Positions 23,626 through 36,865 of a stretch of 64,000 nucleotides of DNA are shown piece by piece. Below the pieces are notes generated by a model. The model searched no databases and had not been told where the DNA came from. It was given only the letters and a program-made list of their open reading frames with translations. A program made the translations under genes and the position numbers. Where the stretch lies: positions 20,090,479-20,154,478 of the forward strand of contig NC_036450.1 of the NCBI RefSeq assembly GCF_002775205.1. The letters run 5' to 3'. How positions within the stretch are numbered: the stretch's first letter is position 1; the number at the start of each line of letters is the position of its first letter. This DNA comes from Xiphophorus maculatus (taxonomy: Eukaryota; Chordata; Actinopteri; Cyprinodontiformes; Poeciliidae).

Positions 23626-24310
23626 ATTGTATGAAGAGGGTTACAATTAGATGTTTTGGAATTCTCGGGCTATTATATTTTCAAATCTTATTGTTTTTCA
23701 CCAGTTTTTTTTCCGTTTTATCTATAATTTCAGCCCTCACACCAGTCATTAATACAAGGACATTTGTGCTGCACTTCACTTTAATGCCAACAGGATCCTG
23801 TCAGGTGCTAATGTACAGGAGATGTGCCAAGTAGTTGGATCTGAATCTTTCACTCGAGTTGAAGGAAAATAGCACACTGGTGCTTGTCTGCACTTCTCCT
23901 TCAGAATACCTGGGTTCGATCGTCGGCACGTGGTCAAGATTAAATCTCTTCTGTTTTTGTCCTATGTTCTTGGTATTAAAGACAACTACGTCCTTATGTA
24001 AATTATATTCCGGACCTTTTTAGACAAGAGACCTCCCACCGTCAGACTGCATCATAACTAAACCGCAGTTAACATATCAAGCAACTTGGGTAATCGATTG
24101 CAACCGCTGTCCCGCTTGTGCTTAAATACTCAACAGAAAATGGAGAACTCTGTGTTTATGTAAGGATTGACGGTACATGTAAATTCTGTTAGTGGTGTAA
24201 TATTTACGCACGATTTGATTGTTTTGAACGACACATTTTCATGGACACTAGGACTCAAGTCTCAGTGAGTGTAATGCTCTTCACACACTGTAGCTGCTAT
24301 TATTCTATTT
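23626..24310. other. Transposon upstream region up to the assembly gap (copy 1)
   Basis: Non-coding. A GGTTCGATC box near 23913 resembles a tRNA B box, but no full tRNA or SINE fold was recognised. Confidence 0.35.
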
Positions 24311-24809
24311 NNNNNNNNNNNNNNNNNNNNNNNNNNNNNNNNNNNNNNNNNNNNNNNNNNNNNNNNNNNNNNNNNNNNNNNNNNNNNNNNNNNNNNNNNN
24401 NNNNNNNNNNNNNNNNNNNNNNNNNNNNNNNNNNNNNNNNNNNNNNNNNNNNNNNNNNNNNNNNNNNNNNNNNNNNNNNNNNNNNNNNNNNNNNNNNNNN
24501 NNNNNNNNNNNNNNNNNNNNNNNNNNNNNNNNNNNNNNNNNNNNNNNNNNNNNNNNNNNNNNNNNNNNNNNNNNNNNNNNNNNNNNNNNNNNNNNNNNNN
24601 NNNNNNNNNNNNNNNNNNNNNNNNNNNNNNNNNNNNNNNNNNNNNNNNNNNNNNNNNNNNNNNNNNNNNNNNNNNNNNNNNNNNNNNNNNNNNNNNNNNN
24701 NNNNNNNNNNNNNNNNNNNNNNNNNNNNNNNNNNNNNNNNNNNNNNNNNNNNNNNNNNNNNNNNNNNNNNNNNNNNNNNNNNNNNNNNNNNNNNNNNNNN
24801 NNNNNNNNN
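24311..24809. other. Assembly gap, 499 N
   Basis: The gap joins the end of copy 1 to a point inside the start of copy 2. Reading frames that cross it are meaningless. Confidence 1.
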
Positions 24810-25619
24810 GGTGATAAAAGGATTCTTGTTCTGGGTTGAGAGTCACAAGTCGCTGAGATCAGACGTTGCTCAGGATGGTTGTAGTCTTCCCAGTCACAGG
24901 TTGAAATTGAGACTCGCATGTTGTCAATCGGGTGTTTCCTCTCTGCTGGAAAACAAAAAGAAAAAGTTAGAAAGATGCACTACATGAACATCTTATTCGC
25001 TTAAATGTTTGTTTCACCTTTGTTGACTTGCATATGGACACAGGTACTTCAACCAGGTGGTGTGATCATTTCTGACTGAAAATTCAGTAGTTAAACCTTT
25101 GTTTGTTGTCAACAGGTGTGATCCTCTGGTCTGCAACCAGACAAAATACACAAAAAAACAAATAAAAACAAATATAACTGTTTTAGGCAATTTATGAAAT
25201 AGATACTCACCATTTATCTGAGTCTCATGAAGGCCAATAGGTTGTCTTCAACCATTTATGTAAGTTACATTTCCTGCAAGCTAGCAGAAACAAAGCTGTA
25301 AATGTGAACACTTTTCATACAGGCAAACAAATTGATACAGCTGAGACAATTTATGCTAGGTTAGTTTTTCTCAGTCACTTTTGGTGCATTTCTCGAGTCA
25401 TTGTTGGCATTTACAAAACAGTAAGCGCATTTCTCAAAACAATTTGTAGAAACAGGAAAAATAGCATTTGTTTGCTTTCAAAATCCTTAGTTCAGCTCTT
25501 AAAATCCTGTCTGTTAACATATCAGTGACTCAAAATAATAAGTTATAGTCTCTCTATGTACAGATAAGACAGTCAAATCGATTAGTCATGAGAAGAGACT
25601 ACAAAAGGATCATTTACGC

Positions 25620-25834
25620 CAGTGTTTCTCAACCCTGGTCCTCAACGCCCCCCTGCTCTGCATGTTTTAGATGTGCCTCTACTCCAGAACAGCTGATTCA
25701 AATGATTGGATGACATCAAGTACTGCAGAAGCTTGTTAATCATCCAGAGATACAATTCAGGTGTGTGGCAGAAGGGAAATACCTAAAACCTGCAGGACAG
25801 GGGTGACGCTGAAGACCAGGATTGAGAAACACTG
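25620..25834. mobile_element. hAT-type MITE, CAGTGTTTCTC family (copy 2)
   Basis: Same insertion as 12392-12605, with the duplication ATTTACGC at 25612-25619 and 25835-25842. It differs from copy 1 by a few one-base indels. Confidence 0.9.
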
Positions 25835-26578
25835 ATTTACGCTTTTGCTATAATTTATTCATGGACCATGCCATGGTGATTCAGAAAGAAAAAGACAGAA
25901 ATGCAGAGAAGAAAAAAAGTAGAAAAGGAGCCACAGGACAATCTCCTCAAGGAAAACTGTACAGTGCTGTAGAAATTACATTACATTTTAATTTCCATAG
26001 TCACTTTGTTCCTTAACTCCACTGAGGAATCTTTTTTCCTCAGTGGGGTTAAGGAATGAACAGTAGGGTGGGAGGACCTCCATCAGCATCATGTTGTGGG
26101 TCTCAGCCATGTCCTGATGTTGGACTGATGGAAACTGGCAGATGTCCTCAGCCTCTTCTGACTCTTCTTCTGCTTTCCTCCCAACTATTTCCTCCTCAGC
26201 CTCACTCCTCTTCTTCTCTCTGGCTGTTCACTCTGCCCAGATACTTGTTCATCAGTTCTCAGACATGTAACATTGTGTTGTGTTCTGACTATATAGAGCA
26301 TAATGTTGCCAACTGATGGTTCACAAGATGCACCTCCAATCTGTTTCAGAAAACTGGTTGATCGTTGGTTGAGCTAATGGTTCATACACTGACCTGTTAG
26401 AGAAACTCAGGACTCACTTGGGAGCAATTTACCAATTCAGGACAGATTTAGAAAATAATAGAATATAAATTAATTAATATATGATTCACATTATGACAAC
26501 TTTAAGACTTATGCATGTTAAGACTTACACAATGAACTGATGCTATTTTGGAAGTTGAGAATTCAACACAGACACGTT

Positions 26579-28504
26579 GTTGTCCTGTTGTCCTCATTTT
26601 CTGTATACACCCTTTATCCTCCGGGTCAAAATGACCCGTCTTCAATAAACCCCCAATATAAGCAGCTTAATTGAATTTTAAACACCAAATTCTATCTTGT
26701 ATATTGTCACTCACCACAAAATGTGTGAATACTTGACTTTTCCCTCTCCACTTGAATTTCTATAGCTTAAGAAAAACAATGTGCAAAATGAGTTTCGAAT
26801 GCATTTTTATTCATCACAGTGACTAATTTTCTTTTACTTTTCTCCAGTGAACAAGAGGATGTACAATACAAAAATATGAAAAATAACATAACCCATTCAA
26901 CTAATTGGCACATGTAGGCAGTATGCAAGTGCACAGCCTTTGCAGATATATTTCTTACACCTGCAGCACACAGTATGTGTTTTACAGTCTGAGGGCAGAA
27001 CTGACATCTCTTCCTCTTACTTGGCTTAGCTGAGGAAGTGGCTGTGGTAGATGGATCCTCAGGTTGATCAGGAGCTGCTGCACTCTGAATAGCTTTCACA
27101 ACTGCTGCTGAGGCTTCTGTGTGGGGGACATGCTTCCTTCTTTCAATGAGTGGAGTTACAAGTGCCTTTCCTAGCTGCTCCAGGAACACCCTCTTCTTGT
27201 TGTGCTTATGAGACATCCAGGTTGGGTTGATCTCTATCCAAATCACAAAGGCATTGTAGGAGGACACATCAATGATGTTGTGGAAGATGACCAGGGGCCA
27301 GCGGGCAGTCATTCTTCTGCAGCTATATGCTCCAATCACCTTATCTAGGTTGTCCACACCTCCTTTGTTTCGGTTTTATTCCAGGATGATGATTGGCTTC
27401 CTGTCCTCACGGTCACTAATGTCGCCGTCTTTGTGCAGTGTGCTCAGAAGAACTACATTCTTGTTTTTCTTTGGGAGGTAGGAAACTAGAGTGGTGGTGG
27501 GTGTGAAGGCAAACTTTGAGGAGAAGACCTCTCTCTCCTTTGACCCAAGCAGTGCAGGTGGGAGCTCAGGCTTGTTCTTTTGAACTGTACCAACCATGGT
27601 GATCTTCCTCTTCAGGAGCTGCTGTCCGAGTTCATAAGAGTTGAAGAAATTGTCACATGTCACATTGTGACCCCTCAGTCCCTCTGTCACATCAAGCACA
27701 ACTCGCAACCCCTGGTTCTTCTCTGGGCATCCACTGGTTGACTTCCCAGTATAGACTTGCATTTTCCAAGCATAGCTTGATTCAGAAGCCACCCATGACT
27801 TGATCCCATATTTTGCTGGCTTGCTGGGCATATACTGCCGGAAAGGACAACAACCTTTGGACAAAAGACATTAGCATCAGTGATTAGTATCAGTGTCACA
27901 GAAAACAGTCAAAGAAATCAATAGTGAAAATCACTTTTATTACAAATATGAAAACAGATTACCTCTAAATGGAACCAGTTGCTCATCCACTGTTACATCA
28001 GGCTCTGGATTGTAGAGGTAGGGCAACCGCTCCACCCACTTGTCCCATACCTCTCTTATGGCTGCAAGTTTGTCTGTCATACGTCTTGCTGGTCTTGATT
28101 CACGGTCATCAAATCGCATCAGTCTTGAGTAGGTGTGAAAGAGTTTGACTGGCATTGTGGCTCGGAAAATTGGCCTTCCACTCTCTGCTCACTTCTGCTA
28201 CTGATTGATCTGAGACACAACTAAAACTTTGTAACATTTTATGGTTTGTAAATAACTCTGTGACCTTGATTTCAACTCCATTTGCCTCACGGGTCATTTT
28301 GACCTGAAGACCATCTTTGTACCTTTTTTTGTACAGCTTACATGGAAATGAGAATAAAAGCAACACTGAACTTTTTCTATTGTCTGGGCCAATCTAGGAA
28401 AAGTCTTAAAATCTCAAGTTAAAAAATTACATTTAGGGGATTGTTTGGGGGGGGGGGGGTTTAACACAGTGGCGGGTCATTTTGACCCGAGGACAACAGG
28501 AGGG
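26579..28504 (-). mobile_element. Decayed piggyBac element (copy 2)
   Basis: Same insertion as 13350-15278, with TTAA at 28505-28508. The transposase remnant runs about 28188-26880. Here the C-terminal zinc-binding stretch reads on in frame past the point where copy 1 has an extra G (26767-27357 is open). The internal stop, the missing N-terminus and the Ala at the first catalytic position are shared with copy 1. Confidence 0.85.
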
Positions 28505-29545
28505 TTAACATATTTTGATCAAGACGATAAAAGCAAATTACAATTATAAAAGCATAGAAGTGTACATAACCAGCTACATGATGTACAAAAGCAAAACTTG
28601 CAAAACTAATTTTTTTGATGTGCAGAAGTGACACAGTAATTTGAAGATTGAACAGGTAGTTTTAAGAATTTCAATTCTGTTCTGAGAGATGCACCCAAAC
28701 TGAGAAAAGCTGTAAAATATTAATATTTAAATTCTCTTATCTTCAAATCCTTCAACTGTCATGGACCCAGTGACTTTAGTGCAAGTATTTTGGGTGTGAG
28801 AGTCAAGAGGTCAAAGGAAAATATTAAATAATATCTCTGATGCCAAGCTTATACTTCTAAGTATTACCAAAGTATTGAAACAAAAGCTAACATGTTCTTC
28901 AGAGATTTAACTTGCATGCATGAACATTTCACACTCAAAGTAATTCAAATTAATTATTGAACCAAACTTGGAAAAAGTTGCTTCTGCCATTAACAATAAC
29001 TTTAAGCACATGTAGTCTGAAGTAGACCAGAAATATAATCTATGCAGCCGTTCCTACAGAAACATTAATGGAAGTGTTGCATCTGTGAAGATTAAATGTT
29101 CCATATAGTAAAAATATCTAGCTGCAGTGCATGTACATAAACAGCATGGCTCAGAAACTACACATTTCTTTGTCAGTTGGTTAAAGTTAGCTAACTTCAG
29201 TTGAAACCGTGAAAGGGACTCACCTGTGATGTGTTGCCCTTCTCCTCCTGAACGTGCAAAAATAGCAGAAATTTGATTTCAAAGACAGTAGCAGCATCTT
29301 GACAAGGACCAGGCCTACTGGGCTCTCAGCACCCTAGTTAGCAACCTTAGTTAGCACAGTGACTTTACTGTGTTGAGTTCAGGACACCACTACAGGAACA
29401 GAGTTAAAAGAATCTTGCTGCTGATGCTGAAGGATCAAGCAGCAATGCAAACTAGATAATTATTTGTTTACATGACAAATAACAGTCTCCATTTACTGTA
29501 AACCCTACTATTTATCACAATTACAAAATGAAAAACTCTCTAGAC

Positions 29546-29998
29546 CAGGGGTCCCCAAACTACGGCCTGCGTCATTTGGTCTGGCAATGCCGGATCTGGC
29601 CCGCCTCCTCATACCAGAGAGCATTCAGTGTATTTTTTCATATATTGTATTTCTGGTTGTGGATTTCTCTTCAACCACCAGGGGGCTCTTGAGCAGATGT
29701 TAAACTAACTTTCCCTCAAATATATACTAGTCAGTCCCAGTCACCGTTTCACTCACGGTTTTTTCCATTTCCATTCTGGGTAAAAATCTATCTAAAAGCG
29801 ACCGCGAATGTGTCGTAGTCAGCAACCCCCCCCCCCCCCCTCGTCGACAGTTTCAAAGACAGAACAGCCCCCCCCCCCCCCCCCCCCCCCGCCGACAATA
29901 AGTTTCTAAGGTATCTTTCTCCAAAAACTAAGACCGGCCCCCGAGCAGAGAAAGGAACAGCTATGTGGCCCTCGCAGGAAAAAGTTTGGGGACCCCTG
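29546..29998. mobile_element. hAT-type MITE, CAGGGGTCCCC family (copy 2)
   Basis: Same insertion as 16321-16759 with CTCTAGAC on both sides. The poly-C tracts are longer, and the bases between them differ from copy 1. Confidence 0.9.
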
Positions 29999-30629
29999 CT
30001 CTAGACTATTCTCTACTAATAGCACAATATTTAAAACCAAGTGTGGGATTTGTGAAACTTCAATGATGGGTGACTTTACAACTTGTATGATTTTGGATAA
30101 CACTAGAATTGTTCTTTATTGAAGTTTCACAAATCAGATAAAGGTTTTACAAATCCCACACTTGGTTTTAAATATTCTGATATGAGTTGAGAATAATCTA
30201 GTCCAGATTTGAAGAGTCTAGGTGTTGTAGTTTTTTAGCTAGAGTAAATTAAAGATGCTGATTGCAGTGAAAAATTAGGTGGAATTGCCCTTTAGCCATT
30301 TCCCAAATTGGAAGCAGCAATTGGAAACCAACTTCAGCTTCATTCAAGCAAGAGGGGCTAACATACAGTTCTCTTAATGTTAATGATCAAATGCTCTCAT
30401 AAATGATGGTGGCGTTGGCTGTAGGAGTTTGCTTTGCAATCGGTGGATCGCCAGATCGATGCCTGGTCTACTGCTGAGATTTCAGTTTGGTGTATTAAAG
30501 GCATTATTAAAAAAGAAACCAAAATATCACACCAGCATTCTGTTCTTTGTAAAAAATTATTTTGCAGTCTTGTTTACGCTTTTACATTGTAGATCTAAAC
30601 ATCAGCAAAATTTGTAATTTTGGCTGATT

Positions 30630-30880
30630 GCTACTGTTAAGTTTAGGGTAATTAACTGCTGGCAATATTACAATTTTTTAAGAACTTTACAATTACTTAT
30701 ATTTTTACACTATATTTCTGTATTTTCTACATTCGTGACTGTCACAATTATTTAGGATATATGTTTATTCAGTTATGATAATGCCATGTATTTTCTACGG
30801 CAGTATAATGCTGTGAATATTCTGGTCAGTAACTGCTGGCATTTTACAATTTTTTACCGTAAATTTACTGACTTACAGTG
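30630..30880. repeat. Internal copy of a transposon right end (copy 2)
   Basis: Counterpart of 17390-17640. Confidence 0.75.
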
Positions 30881-31308
30881 CAATTTTGTATGGGTTTCAA
30901 TGATTGTCATATTTATTGATAGCCAAAAGAATCATTAGTTGCAGTCCTGGCTGAGATATTAATGGAGCATCTAAATTAAATGAATCTACAATTTTAAAAT
31001 AAATAATACAAGTCACTCTTCTCTCATTTTACTGAACTAAAGGAACAGCCTCTCACAATGATGGAAACAAAAGTAGCTGTTGTCTTGAACTTGTCTACAT
31101 ATTCAGGCATTTATAATTACCGCAAAACATACAGCAAGCCTGTTAAAATAAATTCAATAGATCCTAAAACTAAGAAATATGAAAACTAAATGTAAATTCT
31201 ATCCATCCAGATTGCAAACCATATTCTTGCAGTGAAATTTGTATTCTGCTCTATAAGTGGTGTGTAAGAAATCAGAATTTACATTTCTGCTGGACTATTA
31301 TGTCCATT

Positions 31309-33130
31309 TTAATATGTCCCTCTCCATTCATGATCTGCGATTTCAGAGATTAGGGTAAGGACCCTTGGGTTCACTGACACGTTCTTCTTATTCTTCTTGG
31401 TTTCAACTTTTGTCCCCCGGTCTGGATTGATGTTTAGGAAGCACCTATTCAATACATGAAAATCAACCACTGTAATGAAATATGACTTCATCTAAATGAG
31501 GGAAGGAAAACAAAAGAATATTACCTCTGAATGAAATCAAGTGTGGAGGCCAGATGAGTCGGATAATGAATGTTGAAGCAAAAGTAACTTGCTAACATTA
31601 GACATATAGCGGATGTGAAGGTTGGTATTTGGTCATTCACAACATTGCCGTCAATGCCAAGCATAAAATTCTTGGAAGTATAACAGGAGGTTCCTGACAA
31701 AAAATATTCCAGAAAACAATTAGTCTTATACAAACTTTAACCAGTGTAATATTTCTTTCTTAAAATTACTCAGTGAATATTCATATTTACTTACCACATA
31801 CAATCAAGCATGGTGTGACAGGCAAGTTGTCCACTTTTACTTCTCCTGCTAGGCATGTCTCATCTACATAGTGGAAGAGGGTTTCCTCTTTGTCATTGAA
31901 ATGAGACAGAAGGAGGAGGACAAGATCTTTCAACTCTTTAGAGCAGCCCTGGACCTGTCCTCTCAGAATATCCAGGTTTCGGACAGTTTGAAGAACTCGT
32001 TTAATTTTGTGGGCCGAGACAGTCCTTAAGTAGTCCAGAAGTCTTTTACCCTTTTTTTCGAGATTTTTATGGAAAGTCTCTAGTAGATTTACTCCAGTAA
32101 GCTCCTGGAAGTGGATCGTCATACCAATTTCCTGAAACAGGAAGGGCCACTCCTTCACCATAATTTGTAGGTCTTTTCCCTGGTTTATTTCTTTCCTTTG
32201 AGTGTAGTAGGTTCTCTGCATAAGATCTCTTATCTCGTCCGAATTTAAGTTATTTTCTTCACTTAGCATTTTCAATTTGACTTTTTTCTCTTTCTGTGTC
32301 TCTGCTGTCTCCTGGATTGGCATGACTTCCATGTCCCACTTTATACAACCGTAAATGTCCTGAACAGCTGCATTTTGCTCTGGTGGGACTGTGCCATCTT
32401 CATCTAACATGTTTTTACGCTTCCTTATTTTTGGTTTTGAAACCCGTCTCAAATTTTCTATACGATTTTGTAGTTGCTTGACGAGTGAATAATACCCTGG
32501 GCCCACTATATCACCTTCAATAATATCTTGGAGTGAAAGTGGATATTTTGCTATCAATTTTTTCGCCACTTCTGTGGTTTCTTGCTTGCGAGGAGAAGCA
32601 CACACCTCCATCATTGAAGCAACAACAATCCGAATCATTTCTCTTCGAAGGTGGGGTTTCGGCCTTGCCTCATTCTCAAAACACTCAATCAAGTTCTCTG
32701 GAAACCTGTTCCAAGGAATTTGAAAAGTGTCAACCCAATCTACTGGCGTGGAATGTATAGAAAATGAAGAGGCAGACGATGTGCTGGTTGTAGAAGGAGA
32801 TGACAACGACAGAGATGGCTCACTGGAAATTCCACTGGTCTGTGCTATATGATAAAAGGTATATAGTAATGAACAAAAGGTAAAGATAGGCTGCTATATC
32901 TCTGTAATAATGTACCTACTGGTTTGTTTCGAAGCTTTCAGTAACTTCCTTGCTTGAATTGGTGTTAGTACAGATCTCAGATCATTTTCATTAATATACT
33001 GAAAATCTTCATTGGTCTCCACCCCCAAAGATTCTAGTGTGTCCTCCAAAGTCTGTAGAGTTGAGACTGGGAGATCTGCCAACCCCTCATAAATAACCCT
33101 GCGTGTGAGGCTTCGGGAGTCATCATCCAT
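31309..33130 (-). CDS. SAMD3-like protein encoded by the transposon (copy 2)
   Basis: Exons 33130-32916, 32834-31795, 31693-31525 and 31444-31309, with the same four-exon, 519-residue structure as copy 1. The exon 1 and exon 2 frames translate identically to copy 1, as do the two 3' exons. Confidence 0.85.
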
Positions 33131-33686
33131 ATCTGAGAACAAAACAGTTAAAGAACTCCAGTTAACACAAAAATAACAACCTAAGACTTCTTCCAAAACA
33201 TCATTAGTATGGCGGTGTCCAAACCTTCTGTCCTAAGGTGCAAAATATTGAAGTTGAAAGAAGTGAAGGGCCAAAGAAAAAAAGTGATAGAAAAAAAGAG
33301 GCTAAAAAGAAAAACTAATCAGTTTTTCTTACTCAACTGAGAAAAAGTGATCCACTATGGACATTTTAAAGGTCTCCAAAATTGAATAAATTCATTCAAA
33401 GTAAATCTGGGTGCAGCAGGGCTTGCTGGATACATGTGGTCCTCACAAGAGAATGCAAAAAGTTTTGATACTTTAAACTTTTAAATGTGTAGGCAATGTT
33501 TTGTGGTAATAGTTAATGTTTTCTGCATTCATTTTGCCTTAATTAAAACTAAAGACTCCATCAGTCATGCTGGATTAGTAAAACTGTTTCATTAGGGGAT
33601 TATCGTCATTGGCAAAAGATAAAAGAAAAGAAAAACAGTCAAAAGGCTGCAAATGGGTCCTGGACTTAACTTTTCAAAACCCCGGT

Positions 33687-36341
33687 TTAATGTGACAGCA
33701 CACTGTGTTTCAGTGGAACCATTTTGTTTCCATTCTTTATGTAAGATGGTAATGGATAGAAATCTATCAAGTCACAGATGTTTAGACACTGCATCTTTTC
33801 ATCATCTTTCCTAACAGAGTACATGTGATACTCGGGAAGGAATTCTGCTATATACACCGAGACCAGAACATGGACAGTTTCATTATTTATCAATATAAGC
33901 TGTAGTTCACCAAACTCCACTGCCTCCATGCTCCCTGTTACAAGAAATTGGCCTTTTTTGTAAGACGTTCCCTTGTAGAGTATATCAAATGAGACATTTG
34001 TGTTGGTCTCAGTGAAGTCAAACTGCCTAACTGCATCTTGAATTGATTTACTGTATAATGTTGAGTAAAAAGGAGAACCAGACTTAATCTGTAAGATATT
34101 CTGACCGCTTTGGCCTGCTGAAACATAAGCCTGCAACATCTGATGTCTTTCAGAGAGGGTGAGGCAGAGATTTTTGAAATTCTTCAAATGTCTAGCACAC
34201 CTCTTGAAATAACTGTGCTTACTTTCAAAACGCATTGTCCATAGTCTAATCAAGGGTCCAAATTTTATAATCAGAGCTGGATAGTGGCGTAAATAATGGT
34301 GCTTTGGTTTTAGATTACATTGTGGGAAAAGCGCTTTTCTTGTCTCCAAATACTCTTGAATAACAACGTCAAGATATGCAATCTGAGCCAAAGAAATTTT
34401 CTGAGCACATATCAACTCTACAGTATCTTTCAGCTGGAGAGTCAACTGCCACACATCATCTGCTGTATCTTGTACTTTGTCGCCAATAATGAGGGGCAAC
34501 AGCCTTAGAAGGTTCCAGTTCTGCGTAGCCTGTCCTGAGAGCTTTGCTGCGTTATAAGTGACTTCACACGGCTTCGAGGAGGCATCAGAGTCACAATATT
34601 TGAACTGTTTAATGCGCCTGTTCAAAGTGGAGTAAGTGAACCATCCCTTTTTCTTAATTAAATATTTCAGGTACAATGCCAGGTCATAAGATACAATTCC
34701 CTCAAAGAGGTCATGACCTAGACAAGGAGGTAAACCTGGAAGACAGACATGAAAGTATTTCAAAGAATTAAATATTGACCTGAACTTTACACCTTCTACG
34801 TCCGGTTCCTCAGCTGTCTGGAGTTCATCAAGAGCAGAGTTGTACCTCTCAATAGTGCGGAGTGGTCCACACACATTTGGGTCCTCACCCTGAAATTCTG
34901 ATCGGGTTATTAAGCAGTATCTGCAGAAATGCTGTGTGCGACTGAAATTTTCAGAGAACCCACCAATGCAATGTGAGCCTAGATTATCTCCAGCAATGCA
35001 AAATACAGTTCCTTTAACTACCGTTTCATCAACCATTACAATCCCATTTTCCTCCAACAGCCTCAGGTCTTCTAGTAACTCAGAAAGAACTTTAGAATGC
35101 CCAAATTCCTTGAAATCTTTTTCCTTGCACAATAAAACCAGTGACATGTGGTCTGTGTCAGACCGTACATGAAGTGGCAAGTTGGCAACAGACACATACA
35201 CGGCTAATATCTTATGTCTCGTCTTTGCTGAGCCTAAAGGATTAACCACTTCAAATGCATCTTGGTACAGTATTAGCTTGAGACATGATGGATTCTCCAC
35301 AAAAAAGTTGTTGAATTTGTATATCTGACCATCATTAATGTCACTTAAAATGTCTGAAGGAGACTCAGACGTGTGCTGCCTTGATTTCTTCCACAGATCA
35401 GACTCCAACAAACATTTCAAAGTCTTCCTCAGAGGAACATAGTAGGCAAACCTATCTGTTCTGTTTTCATCTCTTCCTAAAAATATTTTCTTAGGCTCAA
35501 CATAGTTGAAGTTTTTTTTGAAGGTTTGCACTCTTGAGTGTGCTGTCCTCATCGGCCCAGTATGGCATATAGAGAATAGATCAGATCCCTTGACAGACTC
35601 ACAAATGTTGGTGATGTCTTCATCTGATAATGGTGTCTCATTTTTTAGCAGTGACCAAAGTTTGCTCAAACAGTATGTCTGGCCCAACTCGTGTATATTT
35701 TGTATCTCCTCAACAATATTCTGGATGGTTGAAGCTGGTAATAGAAACTGCCCTTGCAATTTCAAGTAAAATAGAGAGACATTTCTAAAAAAAAGATCAC
35801 TGAAATCCTCAGTAATATCATTATCACTTTCATTTGGAGCTGTCTGTAAAATAATCTCATTTCCTTGCGACTCGATGTTATCTGGATCATTGTGAACAGA
35901 TAATGACTGAGAACCAGAACATTTGTATGAGTCATGGATATTATCTGCAAGATCTCTGTGTTTCCGGGAAATGTGGGCAGTAAACGAGGACTTCACATGA
36001 AAAACTTTTTTGCATCCTCTGAAAGGACAATTCACAACACGCCCTTCCACAATATGATGCTTCAAGTGAGCTATTAGAGCCTTAGTAGTTTGACACTGGT
36101 GGTCACACAATGCCAACGAGCATTTAAAGTCGGTAACAACCGTTCCGACGCTACTAGGACCAGAGGTGTTGTGTTTCCGATAAAAATGAGCCTTCAACGC
36201 TTCATAACGCAAGAACGTGTCTTTGCAACCAGCAGCAGCGCATTTAAATAAACATCGCGGCTCATTTCGATGTAGCTTACAATGAAGTAAATAAAGTCTT
36301 AATGTTTTAGCCAAATTGCCACAGAAATTGCAAGTAAACAT
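33687..36341 (-). CDS. Zinc-finger DDE transposase, CACTA/EnSpm-like (copy 2)
   Basis: 884 codons, intact. It differs from copy 1 at four residues: Gly to Glu in the linker after the zinc fingers, and Thr to Asn, Glu to Asp and Asp to Glu in the C-terminal 150 residues. The zinc fingers and the proposed Asp-Asp-Glu triad are unchanged. The 5' exon donor is at about 36390 and the ETS motif at 36466-36474. Confidence 0.85.
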   Translation of the reverse strand: MFTCNFCGNLAKTLRLYLLHCKLHRNEPRCLFKCAAAGCKDTFLRYEALKAHFYRKHNTSGPSSVGTVVTDFKCSLALCDHQCQTTKALIAHLKHHIVEGRVVNCPFRGCKKVFHVKSSFTAHISRKHRDLADNIHDSYKCSGSQSLSVHNDPDNIESQGNEIILQTAPNESDNDITEDFSDLFFRNVSLFYLKLQGQFLLPASTIQNIVEEIQNIHELGQTYCLSKLWSLLKNETPLSDEDITNICESVKGSDLFSICHTGPMRTAHSRVQTFKKNFNYVEPKKIFLGRDENRTDRFAYYVPLRKTLKCLLESDLWKKSRQHTSESPSDILSDINDGQIYKFNNFFVENPSCLKLILYQDAFEVVNPLGSAKTRHKILAVYVSVANLPLHVRSDTDHMSLVLLCKEKDFKEFGHSKVLSELLEDLRLLEENGIVMVDETVVKGTVFCIAGDNLGSHCIGGFSENFSRTQHFCRYCLITRSEFQGEDPNVCGPLRTIERYNSALDELQTAEEPDVEGVKFRSIFNSLKYFHVCLPGLPPCLGHDLFEGIVSYDLALYLKYLIKKKGWFTYSTLNRRIKQFKYCDSDASSKPCEVTYNAAKLSGQATQNWNLLRLLPLIIGDKVQDTADDVWQLTLQLKDTVELICAQKISLAQIAYLDVVIQEYLETRKALFPQCNLKPKHHYLRHYPALIIKFGPLIRLWTMRFESKHSYFKRCARHLKNFKNLCLTLSERHQMLQAYVSAGQSGQNILQIKSGSPFYSTLYSKSIQDAVRQFDFTETNTNVSFDILYKGTSYKKGQFLVTGSMEAVEFGELQLILINNETVHVLVSVYIAEFLPEYHMYSVRKDDEKMQCLNICDLIDFYPLPSYIKNGNKMVPLKHSVLSH

Positions 36342-36629
36342 TTCCTTTGTAGATTAGTAAATTAGGGTTTAATCGGAGCAGGTCCTTACCTGGAAACGGC
36401 ACGGGGCAGAACCTGAGAGGTGTCTTATTCCCTTTGAGTACGACAGAGAGCAGCGGTTTTCTGCTCCGGAAGTGGCAGAAACGTGATTTATCTCTTATAT
36501 ATTTATTTATTTAATAGGTTATTTCAATATGCTGTGCTATTTTAACTTTTAATAATATGTATTTCATTTCGTAATAAAAATAAAATGAAATATATTTTAA
36601 TTATTTTTTTCAGCACTGTTAACTTGCGT

Positions 36630-36865
36630 TTGGAACATGCGCACTTCACAAAAGACCCCGTTTAAGAAAGTGGGAGGGGTGGAAATTCTAAGGAAGTTAA
36701 TAAGGGTAAACACAGTTGCGCAACCACACATTTTTCAGGTGGACGCGAAAACATAAATCGGCGCCCCACCCCCGTCAGAGGAAGGAGCGCTGTCTTGGGG
36801 GGCGGGGTGAAGGAGCGATGCTCACTCGCTCAACCCCCCCAGCCCCGAGGCAACGATACGTTCTC
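36630..36865. promoter_or_regulatory. GC-rich promoter block of the transposon (copy 2)
   Basis: Counterpart of 23390-23625. Confidence 0.5.

Noticed and set aside
24241-24987. Long frames on both strands across the N gap
   Set aside because: They exist only because Ns do not encode stops.
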